A stretch of 64,000 bases of DNA from a virus. Positions within the stretch are counted from its first letter, which is position 1, and each line of letters starts with the position of its first letter. Below, piece by piece: positions 45,470 to 51,921 of this stretch. The translations under genes and the position numbers were made by a program. Location of the stretch: IMG/VR virus record IMGVR_UViG_3300037358_000003, positions 1-64,000 of that record; one strand, written 5' to 3'. A model generated the notes under the pieces. The model had not been told where the DNA came from. It saw only the letters and a list, made by a program, of their open reading frames with translations, and did not search any database.

Positions 45470-45602
45470 CTCGGCTAAGTGCGGGACGGGCGGCTCGGGT
45501 GAGTCGCCGCGGAGCCTGACAGCCCACACACTTAGGTTTGACCCTGCATTGGGGCCACTGCCGATCGGTTCTAGGCAAGATCCTAAGTGCAAGGCGTCAT
45601 GA
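45459..45602 (+). CDS. 47-residue hypothetical protein
   Basis: A GTG inside the end of the previous gene opens MRNNSAKCGTGGSGESPRSL and runs to a TGA that overlaps the next ATG. The double overlap fits the block's gene spacing, but composition gives little support. Confidence 0.42.
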   Translation: MRNNSAKCGTGGSGESPRSLTAHTLRFDPALGPLPIGSRQDPKCKAS

Positions 45603-45763
45603 CCGTGGAAACCCCAGAGTGGATGAAGTACATAACGCCAGACGGCAGAGTGTTTTTGCCTACTGGTAGCGGATTCGCTATGGCTCGTATTGAGACAGAT
45701 CAGTACGGACGTACAGTGTGGTACGATCGTGGCGAAGACGGCGGATTCAGGGTGGTGGAGTAA
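45599..45763 (+). CDS. 54-residue hypothetical protein
   Basis: Encodes MTVETPEWMKYITPDGRVFL then GQ-free beta-type sequence ending GGFRVVE. No motif. Coupled to the previous gene by ATGA. Confidence 0.58.
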   Translation: MTVETPEWMKYITPDGRVFLPTGSGFAMARIETDQYGRTVWYDRGEDGGFRVVE

Positions 45764-46021
45764 TTGGTCCACATTCAGACAGTCAGGCATGGACCCCTGC
45801 TGCGGCGTCCTGTCGGTTCTGCCATTGGCTGGCTTGTTGCACAATGCGACTGCGGATGGGAAAGTGGACACACCTGTTCTCAACTACAAGCGATTGAGTG
45901 GTATGGCGATCACCGAGCGGAGATGGGATTGACTGATGCTCCGACCAATATCTGCGAATGTCCCGAAGGGATATGTGTCGCATGGGAACCATTGAGCAGG
46001 TGTCGCGAATGGCGATCTTGA
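45764..46021 (+). CDS. Cys-rich hypothetical protein with TTG start
   Basis: The TTG directly after the previous TAA gives an 85-residue protein (MVHIQTVRHGPLLRRPVGSA) with CDCGWESGHTC and CECPEGIC. The DNA CATTCAGAC after the start is the 3' half of a start-associated element (45759-45778). Function unknown. Confidence 0.55.
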   Translation: MVHIQTVRHGPLLRRPVGSAIGWLVAQCDCGWESGHTCSQLQAIEWYGDHRAEMGLTDAPTNICECPEGICVAWEPLSRCREWRS

Positions 46022-46170
46022 GACGTTGGCACCAATGTTCGGCTAAGTGTACGATGTCTGGTGTTCATTACCAGTGCGAGCGGTTTCGCGGGCATTCGGG
46101 GACGTTGCACTATTCGCTGATGGGTCGCTTGGATATGGTTCAGTGGCCAGACGGGTGGGACAATGGCTGA
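46009..46170 (+). CDS. 53-residue zinc-type protein
   Basis: Encodes MAILRRWHQCSAKCTMSGVH then YQCERFRGHSGTLHYSL, a C-x3-C...C-x4-H-x4-H pattern common in small actinophage proteins. Function unknown. Confidence 0.58.
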   Translation: MAILRRWHQCSAKCTMSGVHYQCERFRGHSGTLHYSLMGRLDMVQWPDGWDNG

Positions 46171-46909
46171 ATGGAATTTTCGATTACGCGCCAAATTGGA
46201 TGACGGCGGAAATGTGTCCAAAATGGTCACGGAGTCACTAGAAAAAGATTGGGCCGAGTGGGACGCCGAACATCCGTACGAGCCACATCCGCGCGACTCC
46301 AGTGGTGGGTCGGCACATGATGCACATGGAGATTCGGTTGACTTGCACCATGACGTGCCGTCAACCGTCAGCGGCGGCGTCAAGTTAGAGGGTCCAGGGT
46401 GGACGAAAGAAGCCGCAGACAATACGCAGTCTGGCATTGATCGAGTTCAATCAGCTTTTCCTGATGCGCCCAAGTTGGACAACGTGCGTGTTGTGCCTGA
46501 CCAACAGGCGACTGGCAATAAATCTAATACCAACATTACGGTAAGTCCTCAATTTATCGACGGCATGACTGCTCGTGATAAGGATTTCGCTGGACTAGAA
46601 GTACATGGTGGTCAAGAGGGAATCATCGTTCACGAATACGGACACGTGTTGGACAGCAATCTTGGGCGTGATCACCCGGACGAAGCGAAACAATTAACTG
46701 CCTACCTCAATGAAAAGATGGATGTCCCTGGACTGGGTACGATAACCAGGCTTCAGGATGGACTCGGTGCTCCTAGTGCGTATGGTGCAGAAAACAGATA
46801 CGAATACGTGGCTGAAGCACTGTCTGACTCCATATTTAATGGTGACAACGCTAAACCAACGAGTCAGGCTGTTGCCGCAATCTTCCATCAAGCGTATGGT
46901 GGATCGTGA
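46163..46909 (+). CDS. HExxH zinc metallopeptidase-like protein
   Basis: The 248-residue protein has a central INVH-type motif EGIIVHEYGHVLDSNLGRD with HEYGH as the zinc-binding HExxH, and a downstream RYEYVAEALSDSI whose Glu can serve as the third ligand (gluzincin style). Residues 40-75 are low-complexity and His/Asp-rich (SAHDAHGDSVDLHHD), a probable linker. No signal peptide is present. The layout resembles the peptidase modules of phage head-associated or toxin-like proteins; here it stands among small early-type genes, so the target may be a host protein. Confidence 0.72.
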   Translation: MAEWNFRLRAKLDDGGNVSKMVTESLEKDWAEWDAEHPYEPHPRDSSGGSAHDAHGDSVDLHHDVPSTVSGGVKLEGPGWTKEAADNTQSGIDRVQSAFPDAPKLDNVRVVPDQQATGNKSNTNITVSPQFIDGMTARDKDFAGLEVHGGQEGIIVHEYGHVLDSNLGRDHPDEAKQLTAYLNEKMDVPGLGTITRLQDGLGAPSAYGAENRYEYVAEALSDSIFNGDNAKPTSQAVAAIFHQAYGGS

Positions 46910-47115
46910 CCACGGGTCCAGCGTGGCCGCGCTATTGGGACAATAGCGATCCTCAAATTGTGGAAGCGATGGCGGAACTGGATCGTATCAAGGCTGGTCG
47001 GATGACATTGGACCAGCTGCAAAACGTCGTTAGGCTTTTCACTGGTTCCAGAAGTCAGGCGAACGAAAAGTGGGCGCTGGCGTGTCAAAAAGAACTAGAA
47101 AAGAGGCGTGTATAG
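46906..47115 (+). CDS. 69-residue helical protein
   Basis: A GTG-started protein (MTTGPAWPRYWDNSDPQIVE) of mostly helical character with a basic tail. Overlaps the metallopeptidase stop by 4 nt, so the two may work together. Function unknown. Confidence 0.58.
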   Translation: MTTGPAWPRYWDNSDPQIVEAMAELDRIKAGRMTLDQLQNVVRLFTGSRSQANEKWALACQKELEKRRV

Positions 47116-47117
47116 AG

Positions 47118-47351
47118 ATGTCGTGTCCTCATTTTCCAAACCTCAGAGCTTTGGCCAGCAGTGCTAGGTTCTACGACTTTGAAAGTTCTCAACAGGAACT
47201 CAAGGACGTTGTGCAATGGATTGATGCTAGTCAAGACCTACTAGACGCCGTAGGCGATGAGATGATGACACTGCGAATGGATTCCATGTTCGATGAGGTT
47301 GTGGATGCTTACGATCGCATTTCTGCGTTGGCGAAGATAGTCGGCACGTGA
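47118..47351 (+). CDS. 77-residue helical protein
   Basis: Encodes MSCPHFPNLRALASSARFYD and an amphipathic helix (DVVQWIDASQDLLDAVGDEM). The ATG follows AGAGA. Function unknown. Confidence 0.58.
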   Translation: MSCPHFPNLRALASSARFYDFESSQQELKDVVQWIDASQDLLDAVGDEMMTLRMDSMFDEVVDAYDRISALAKIVGT

Positions 47352-47396
47352 CTAATGCCACCATATCGTTTCGTATCCGTGTATTATGAGAGCGCA

Positions 47397-47750
47397 ATGA
47401 GTTCTGACGTGACAAATATCACCTGCGAACCATGTGCTGATAGCTACCACGAACTGTGTAACCGCGACTACTGCGCCTGCTCCAAGGACGGACATTTGAT
47501 GAGTGAAAACGATACAGCAATGCTTCGCAGACAGTGTGTTATGTCGCGAGGTGCCTATAAGGCGTTTGGCACGCTGGTGTTTACTCCGGATCAGGGGATT
47601 GCCCTGTGTGATGAGACTGACCATCTTCGATCACGACTAGCTGTCAATGACATATCCTATTGGCCCCTGGGATCTGAAGATCCTCCGGATGATCACGAAT
47701 GCGACGTGCATGGAATGTTCGTTGGTCAATGCACCTCAGAGTGTGGATGA
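47397..47750 (+). CDS. Cys-rich hypothetical protein
   Basis: From ATG 47397 the product (117 residues) has CEPCADSYHELCNRDYCACS, then CDETDHLR and HECDVHGMFVGQCTSEC, many potential metal ligands. The ATG at 47355 is an in-frame alternative (131 residues) directly after the previous gene. Function unknown. Confidence 0.55.
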   Translation: MSSDVTNITCEPCADSYHELCNRDYCACSKDGHLMSENDTAMLRRQCVMSRGAYKAFGTLVFTPDQGIALCDETDHLRSRLAVNDISYWPLGSEDPPDDHECDVHGMFVGQCTSECG

Positions 47751-48073
47751 GACCTACTCTGACCATAGATCCTGGGTTGCAGTTTGGTGCGGTCTGCCTG
47801 ACGAACACCAGAGTTCCGGCAGATGCTGTCGCTGGCTGCGTGTTCGCTGGCGATTCGGTTGACTCGACCGCAGAGAACTACGGCACAGACAGGAATAGCG
47901 TCTTACTGGCATGTTGGTACGAAATCGAGCGATCACGGAGGATTCCCAAGTCTTACCGAACATCACGCGAACGAGACATGGTGAAGCGGTTCGGAAACTG
48001 GGCGACGCAAGTATTCGCCAGCTTGGCTGAGTATGATGGGCATCCTGATCCGTGGGACTTGAAGGAAAGTTGA
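47747..48073 (+). CDS. DUF433-like protein
   Basis: The 108-residue protein opens RPTLTIDPGLQFGAVCLTNT followed by RVPADAVAGCVFAGDSVDST and AENYGTDRNSVLLACWYEIE, the DUF433 signature (ID..P...G.....TRIPV...). DUF433 proteins form a small HTH-like fold and are often VapB-type antitoxins. No partner toxin gene is recognised next to it, so here it may act alone, for example as a decoy antitoxin. That last point is inference. Confidence 0.7.
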   Translation: MRPTLTIDPGLQFGAVCLTNTRVPADAVAGCVFAGDSVDSTAENYGTDRNSVLLACWYEIERSRRIPKSYRTSRERDMVKRFGNWATQVFASLAEYDGHPDPWDLKES

Positions 48074-48074
48074 T

Positions 48075-48293
48075 ATGTCTGAAAGTTCAGGTATTACGAC
48101 AACGCTGCATGACGACTTCAAACCAGACGCATCCCATCCGATAACTGTAGGCGAACTGATCGTGAAACTGAGTGCGTTGCCGTTTGACGCTAGCGTCCTT
48201 GTCTGTCCGTGGGAAGGTCACACCGCGTGTAGCTCCGTGACTGGCGTTGAGTATGACGATCATCACGTATTGCTGGAATCGGTCAAACCGTGA
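48075..48293 (+). CDS. 72-residue hypothetical protein
   Basis: Opens MSESSGITTTLHDDFKPDAS, read from element copy 20, then TVGELIVKLSALPFDASVLV and a Tyr/His-rich strand segment. It resembles small proteins of unknown function in phage accessory regions. Confidence 0.62.
   Translation: MSESSGITTTLHDDFKPDASHPITVGELIVKLSALPFDASVLVCPWEGHTACSSVTGVEYDDHHVLLESVKP
48081..48100 (+). repeat. Start-associated element, copy 20
   Basis: GAAAGT, N5, TATTACGAC, starting 6 nt after the A of the ATG at 48075. Identical in its last nine bases to copy 3, which instead precedes the ATG. Confidence 0.78.
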
Positions 48294-48466
48294 ATCCACC
48301 TACGCTTTGGGCCAGTGAGAAGGATTGGAACCGAGTCCTGCGGAGAATGAATCGCATGGTGCGCCGACAGGAACGATGGTTGCGTCGCCGTACTCGTGGT
48401 CCTGTCATCACAATGACGTGGGAGCAGTGGGATAGCCTTCTGACCTGCACAAATACAAAAACCTAG
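48290..48466 (+). CDS. 58-residue Arg-rich protein
   Basis: GTG start overlapping the previous stop; encodes MNPPTLWASEKDWNRVLRRM then NRMVRRQERWLRRRTRGP, strongly basic, probably nucleic-acid binding. Last gene before the structured RNA. Confidence 0.58.
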   Translation: MNPPTLWASEKDWNRVLRRMNRMVRRQERWLRRRTRGPVITMTWEQWDSLLTCTNTKT

Positions 48467-48484
48467 AAATCTTTGGAAAATGTA

Positions 48485-48513
48485 TTGACATCTGCATGCG
48501 AGAAGCGCATAAT
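48485..48513 (+). promoter_or_regulatory. Promoter P4, driving the structured RNA
   Basis: TTGACA, 17 bp, CATAAT, the same core as the leaderless promoters. The predicted start (48520-48521) falls on the first base of the RNA closing stem instead of an ATG. Confidence 0.8.
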
Positions 48514-48520
48514 GGGTTTT

Positions 48521-48751
48521 GTAAGGAAGTCGGTACCCAGGAGGTGCCCTCGCAAGTAAGCAGGTGAAGCGCCCTACGGCACTTAAGCACCGAGAGAAGT
48601 TTCTCGGATGAGCAGTGTTTATGAAGGTGGTGGATGCTGAACGGTAAGGGGAGCGAACTTGGAGAACGACCTGAAGAATCATTAGGGTAAGCTCGGAGTG
48701 GCCACGATGAGCCTAGAGTAAATGATTCGGACGGTCGGACCACTTCCTTAC
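48521..48751 (+). ncRNA. Structured RNA of about 230 nt, no known family recognised
   Basis: The interval 48467-48773 has no protein-coding frame that I can support. Its 5' segment GTAAGGAAGTCGGT (48521) pairs with ACCACTTCCTTAC (48739-48751) through 13 pairs and one bulge, closing a large domain. Inside are: AGGTGCC/GGCACTT (48542-48548 with 48578-48584), a perfect hairpin CCGAGA/TCTCGG (48590-48607), and a nested arm CGACC/GGTCG (48667/48733) enclosing AATCATT/AATGATT (48677/48721) and GCTC/GAGC. A short ACGC-TTT-GCGT hairpin (48750-48760) follows, then GGAGG and a GTG start. The 3' strand ACTTCC could instead pair with that GGAGGT, so it may be a cis-acting switch for the next gene, or a free-standing RNA. 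Confidence 0.75.
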
Positions 48752-48773
48752 GCTTTGCGTTACTGGAGGTTTT

Positions 48774-48941
48774 GTGAAGACTCGCAATCCACGGATCAAG
48801 ATTGAGAACTACGGCACAGAAAACTGGCGCACAGAGTGTCAAGATGATTGTGGCGACTGGGCGATTACCGGCCCACCCTACGCAACCAAAACGGAGGCAC
48901 TGTCAATGGTGTCCGAACTTGAGGAGACGTACTTCCAATGA
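48774..48941 (+). CDS. 55-residue protein downstream of the structured RNA
   Basis: A GTG start with GGAGG 4 nt upstream, the strongest ribosome-binding site of this block; most neighbours have none. It encodes MKTRNPRIKIENYGTENWRT then CQDDCGDWAITGPPYATKTE. If the RNA is a switch, this is its first target. Function unknown. Confidence 0.62.
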   Translation: MKTRNPRIKIENYGTENWRTECQDDCGDWAITGPPYATKTEALSMVSELEETYFQ

Positions 48942-49150
48942 CGGACCTATCGCCATTTGAGGCTGCTGAGATCGCATTTGACAAGGCGCTGGCAAATGAC
49001 CGAGTGGCGTCAGCGCAACGCTTAGAAACGATTCTAGGCGGCAATGGCGAGTATTCTGCGCACGTAGCGTTTGAATTGTGGCAACAGGAAATGACCACGC
49101 TCGGATTTGCCAAAAACGCGCACGATGCCACTGACGAATCTGGCTGGTAA
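48938..49150 (+). CDS. 70-residue helical protein
   Basis: Encodes MTDLSPFEAAEIAFDKALAN with a second helix (QEMTTLGFAKNAHDATDES). No Cys. Overlaps both neighbours (ATGA, TAATG). Confidence 0.58.
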   Translation: MTDLSPFEAAEIAFDKALANDRVASAQRLETILGGNGEYSAHVAFELWQQEMTTLGFAKNAHDATDESGW

Positions 49151-49311
49151 TGTACTGCCCGAAATGCGGTCACCTCATGGGGCACGAAGAGGATTGCGTC
49201 CACACTGAGCGGTGGGACGAGTGGCCAGACAGAGAAGTCACGGTTCTACAACGAGACGAATCCGGCACCGTTGCCATAATCCACGGCAAAGATGCAGGTC
49301 AGAGTAGTTGA
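49150..49311 (+). CDS. 53-residue zinc-knuckle protein
   Basis: Encodes MYCPKCGHLMGHEEDCVHTE, a C-x2-C...H...C-x-H knuckle, then a beta segment (REVTVLQRDESGTVAII). Its TGA is embedded in the -35 box of promoter P5. Confidence 0.6.
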   Translation: MYCPKCGHLMGHEEDCVHTERWDEWPDREVTVLQRDESGTVAIIHGKDAGQSS

Positions 49312-49335
49312 CATATTCGCATAAAAGCGCATAAT
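49308..49335 (+). promoter_or_regulatory. Leaderless promoter P5
   Basis: TTGACA, 16 bp, CATAAT, 6 nt, ATG at 49342. The spacer is one base shorter than in the others. Confidence 0.78.
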
Positions 49336-49341
49336 AGAGAT

Positions 49342-49599
49342 ATGACCACCACCCAAACCACCGAAGCCCTTCAAATCCCCACCTACAGCGGCGTCATCAC
49401 CATTGAGTCGGGTGCTGCCCACCTGACCTCCAACGGTCGCCACGTGGGGTTCATTGACCTCACCACCCCCATCACCCACGCCGACCACGGCGACTGGGTT
49501 GCCGTTGCCCACAACTCCACCGGCGCCTTCCGCGTCTCAATGACCGAGTTGGCAGCGGTCATTCTTTCTCAGGCCCTTCACCTGGAGATGGGGGCGTGA
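49342..49599 (+). CDS. 85-residue protein, leaderless
   Basis: Encodes MTTTQTTEALQIPTYSGVIT followed by strands and DHGDWVAVAHNSTGAFRVSM. No Cys. The codons are unusually C-rich in third positions compared with neighbours, suggesting higher expression. Function unknown. Confidence 0.62.
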   Translation: MTTTQTTEALQIPTYSGVITIESGAAHLTSNGRHVGFIDLTTPITHADHGDWVAVAHNSTGAFRVSMTELAAVILSQALHLEMGA

Positions 49600-49757
49600 G
49601 GTCCGAGGCTGATCAAATAGCGTTTCTAAACGATTGTTTAAACAAGGTGGACGCTACGGTGGAGAGAATCACGATGGAGCGAGACAAATGGCGACGACTG
49701 CTGGTGGATGCCGTAGGTGAAGACGTGGCCGAGATGAAGTACCGTTCGGATGCTTGA
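49596..49757 (+). CDS. 53-residue helical protein
   Basis: GTG start overlapping the previous stop; encodes MRSEADQIAFLNDCLNKVDA then ITMERDKWRRLLVDAVGEDV, a coiled-coil-like helix. Function unknown. Confidence 0.56.
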   Translation: MRSEADQIAFLNDCLNKVDATVERITMERDKWRRLLVDAVGEDVAEMKYRSDA

Positions 49758-50058
49758 GATCCCAACCAGTCGGTGGGATGAACATGATGGGTCCGTAGAG
49801 TACGGATGGCGAAGTGACCACGGTATTGCATACATCGGTAGCCGAGAAAACGTGGTTGGGTGGGCTGCTGGACTCACTGACCATATCGTGGCCCTTGTGC
49901 CGCTGGCCGAGTACGATCAGATGATGAACGAGAGATGGCAGGACGACTGTGAGTGTGGCCATGGACGCTGGCAACACCGCCCCAAGTGCGGAGCGTGGCC
50001 CGTTGATCCAGCGTGTGGATGCGCGGAGTTTCGGGAGGTCATCATTACTGATGACTGA
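49750..50058 (+). CDS. 102-residue zinc-binding-type protein
   Basis: Opens MLEIPTSRWDEHDGSVEYGW and ends with CECGHGRWQHRPKCGAWP, then PACGCAEF, a Cys/His cluster typical of small DNA- or protein-binding modules in actinobacteria. Function unknown. Confidence 0.6.
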   Translation: MLEIPTSRWDEHDGSVEYGWRSDHGIAYIGSRENVVGWAAGLTDHIVALVPLAEYDQMMNERWQDDCECGHGRWQHRPKCGAWPVDPACGCAEFREVIITDD

Positions 50059-50437
50059 GATCCCAGACCGCGCACTCAACTACATGCCAGATATTCCGAT
50101 TCCGGTCGATTTTCGACACAAATCCGAAGTGTCTGCATGTAGTCACGATGAAGTGATCCAAGTGAACGTAGGCATTTGGAAGTGTCAAGATTGTTCTGTT
50201 CCGTTTGTCCCGGGCCAGACAGAAGAACTACCGTGGTACCAATGCCCGATCCACCCGGATCTTCTATGTTCACTTCATGATAACTACTGTATTCATTTCA
50301 ACGGAGAGGGCGGACCTGGGTGCGATTGCGCGTTGCCTCGCCGTCTGGCCGAGCATGTCGGGAATCTACGTGCAGAGCCGTTCGGCACCCCCGACCAACC
50401 CGAAGGCGATCCTGATTGGGGTCCACATCGTGTCTGA
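50051..50437 (+). CDS. 128-residue Cys-rich protein
   Basis: From ATG 50051: MTEIPDRALNYMPDIPIPVD, with CSHDEVIQ, WKCQDCSVPF, YQCPIHPDLLCSLHDNYCIH and GCDCALPR. Many C-x2-C pairs suggest two zinc sites. Opens with the same TEIPD block as 50430 (SEIPD). Function unknown. Confidence 0.6.
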   Translation: MTEIPDRALNYMPDIPIPVDFRHKSEVSACSHDEVIQVNVGIWKCQDCSVPFVPGQTEELPWYQCPIHPDLLCSLHDNYCIHFNGEGGPGCDCALPRRLAEHVGNLRAEPFGTPDQPEGDPDWGPHRV

Positions 50438-50591
50438 AATCCCAGACGGGGCACGGGAGAAAATGGCACGATGGCTATGCGACCGCAGTAGCCTCTCATT
50501 CGATGATTGCAGTGTTAGTGAGCAGGAGAAGTGGTTGTGGGAGGCAGAGTTCACGATCTGCAAGGTACTAAGGTTGTGCGATGAATTCTGA
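50430..50591 (+). CDS. 53-residue protein with MSEIPD start
   Basis: A GTG start overlapping the previous gene opens MSEIPDGAREKMARWLCDRS; the rest is helical with two Cys. Similar N-terminus to the preceding gene suggests a shared start module. Confidence 0.55.
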   Translation: MSEIPDGAREKMARWLCDRSSLSFDDCSVSEQEKWLWEAEFTICKVLRLCDEF

Positions 50592-50796
50592 GGTCCAGTT
50601 CGTCGGGTTTCATCTGGACTTCTTTGTTGGCGAGCGCGTCACCGTGCGTATAGAATCAAATGGAGATGTCAGATATGTAGGGGGTGCCGTGACATCTAAG
50701 TCCGTTGACGGGAACTACTGGACGACGAGTGTAGATTGCGACGATGGATCGTCTGTGGATGTTCGTGAGTACGTCGTCATGGCACCCCGTGTCTGA
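50581..50796 (+). CDS. 71-residue beta-rich protein
   Basis: Encodes MNSEVQFVGFHLDFFVGERV with alternating strands (TVRIESNGDVRYVGGAV), consistent with a small beta-barrel. Last full gene before promoter P6. Confidence 0.6.
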   Translation: MNSEVQFVGFHLDFFVGERVTVRIESNGDVRYVGGAVTSKSVDGNYWTTSVDCDDGSSVDVREYVVMAPRV

Positions 50797-50833
50797 AATG
50801 TCTACTATTAGTGCAAGTTGTCCACAGGGTTGA
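50789..50833 (+). CDS. Terminal mini-ORF MSEMSTISASCPQG
   Basis: A 14-codon GTG-started ORF overlapping the previous stop and ending inside promoter P6. It opens MSE like the element-linked genes and contains a weak element (GAAATG, N5, TATTAGTGC). Same placement as the mini-ORF at 43919. Confidence 0.3.
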   Translation: MSEMSTISASCPQG

Positions 50834-50858
50834 CAGTTGGGGATTAAAGGCGCATAAT
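50830..50858 (+). promoter_or_regulatory. Leaderless promoter P6
   Basis: TTGACA, 17 bp, CATAAT, 6 nt, ATG at 50865. Confidence 0.82.
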
Positions 50859-50864
50859 CCATAT

Positions 50865-51242
50865 ATGACCATTACAGACATCCCCATCTACCTGCGTAAC
50901 CCAATTCACCGCCCAGTCCATGAGATCGTTCCGATCCCAGGCCATTCGCGTGACGAGTACGGCTCCGGTCGGGCCAACTCCATCTGCGGTTGGTGCCACA
51001 GAGCGTCCGGCGTCTACAAGGACATTCAGACCTGCATCGACAGACTGGTAGAGCACCACCTGAACGACTGCGACGGAGAGCAGGTGCCCAGCGTCATGAT
51101 CGTGGGTCCGCCCGACTCCCGCAGGTCCGAATTCGCTCCCAACTACGAGATCGTGGACGGTCACGCCTGCCACATCAGTTGGTGCAGGGCATTCAACGAC
51201 TTTTACCCGCACGTCGGGGACGCCTACAACAGCTACGCCTAG
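50865..51242 (+). CDS. 125-residue Cys/His-rich protein, leaderless
   Basis: Encodes MTITDIPIYLRNPIHRPVHE, then NSICGWCHRASGVYKDIQTC and HHLNDCDGEQ, ending with GHACHISWCRAFNDFYPHVG. Cys/His spacing suggests one or two zinc fingers. Third codon positions are strongly C-biased, as in the other leaderless genes. Function unknown. Confidence 0.65.
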   Translation: MTITDIPIYLRNPIHRPVHEIVPIPGHSRDEYGSGRANSICGWCHRASGVYKDIQTCIDRLVEHHLNDCDGEQVPSVMIVGPPDSRRSEFAPNYEIVDGHACHISWCRAFNDFYPHVGDAYNSYA

Positions 51243-51250
51243 CATTGCCA

Positions 51251-51288
51251 CCACGGTTGGCGTATCGGGGATCGTTCCCCCGGCGTGG
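51251..51288 (+). terminator. Stem-loop after the P6 gene
   Basis: CCACG (51251) pairs with CGTGG (51284) around an inner GGGGA/TTCCCC hairpin (51267-51280). No clear T-run follows; it could terminate or attenuate transcription into the next gene, whose ATG is 4 nt downstream. Confidence 0.45.
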
Positions 51289-51292
51289 CACC

Positions 51293-51436
51293 ATGAGTGA
51301 AGACAACCCGCCAGTCAGCGACACGCTGGTCAACTTCTGCCAATGCGAACCAGACTCCCACTGGACGACTGGTTCAGATGGCGGTGATATGCGGACGGAT
51401 TGTCAATGTCGATGCCTTACCTGTCAGGAATTTTGA
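51293..51436 (+). CDS. 47-residue Cys-rich protein
   Basis: Encodes MSEDNPPVSDTLVNFCQCEP then CQCRCLTCQEF, six Cys in 47 residues. The MSE start has only a weak resemblance to the 20-nt element. Confidence 0.55.
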   Translation: MSEDNPPVSDTLVNFCQCEPDSHWTTGSDGGDMRTDCQCRCLTCQEF

Positions 51437-51440
51437 CGAG

Positions 51441-51623
51441 ATGACGAACATTGATCCTGACTACGTGATCCAATTGCAACGCGCAGCTTGGGTTGCTCGT
51501 GACTGTTTACGTTCGTACCTCAAATATGGGGATTGGGATGAGCACGCAGATTACGGAACGCAGGCCGCATTTGATGCCCTGTCTGACGCACTGATACCCG
51601 ATGACGAAAATGTAGAGAGTTGA
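51441..51623 (+). CDS. 60-residue helical protein
   Basis: Encodes MTNIDPDYVIQLQRAAWVAR with an acidic end (DALIPDDENVES). The stop overlaps the -35 box of promoter P7. Function unknown. Confidence 0.57.
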   Translation: MTNIDPDYVIQLQRAAWVARDCLRSYLKYGDWDEHADYGTQAAFDALSDALIPDDENVES

Positions 51624-51648
51624 CAACCGTGTCGTGTGAGTATTAAAT
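51620..51648 (+). promoter_or_regulatory. Leaderless promoter P7
   Basis: TTGACA, 17 bp, TTAAAT (less canonical), 6 nt, ATG at 51655. Confidence 0.7.
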
Positions 51649-51654
51649 AGAGAT

Positions 51655-51921
51655 ATGACCAAAACGACCGCCACCCCAACATCGCACGACGATGAGTCTC
51701 CGTGTCAGCACTGCCAGTTTCCAGTTGAAGCTAACATGGGTCAGGCTGGTGGTCCGTTTCCTTACGTTCACTCCATGACGGGACAGGCGTTTTGCAAGGA
51801 CGAGCAGAAGTCCCTGAAAGATGCATTTCCTCCGAAGATTGAAGGCAGATCCCACGGAATGTCCGCCAGCGAGGTGCGGAAGGCCATTGCGACCAGCGAG
51901 CGCGCATACAGGAAAATGTGA
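51655..51921 (+). CDS. 88-residue protein, leaderless
   Basis: Encodes MTKTTATPTSHDDESPCQHC with QFPVEANMGQAGGPFPYVHS and a basic helical end. One C-x2-C pair. Function unknown; heads the block that leads to the Rpf-like gene. Confidence 0.6.
   Translation: MTKTTATPTSHDDESPCQHCQFPVEANMGQAGGPFPYVHSMTGQAFCKDEQKSLKDAFPPKIEGRSHGMSASEVRKAIATSERAYRKM

Noticed and set aside
47397-47750. DUF433 gene plus neighbour as a toxin-antitoxin pair
   Set aside because: The adjacent Cys-rich proteins do not resemble PIN or other toxins, so the pair is not supported.
48521-48751. Structured RNA as tmRNA, RNase P RNA or a self-splicing intron
   Set aside because: No tRNA-like end or tag frame, no P4 or universally conserved RNase P blocks, and no group I core or group II domain V sequence was seen.
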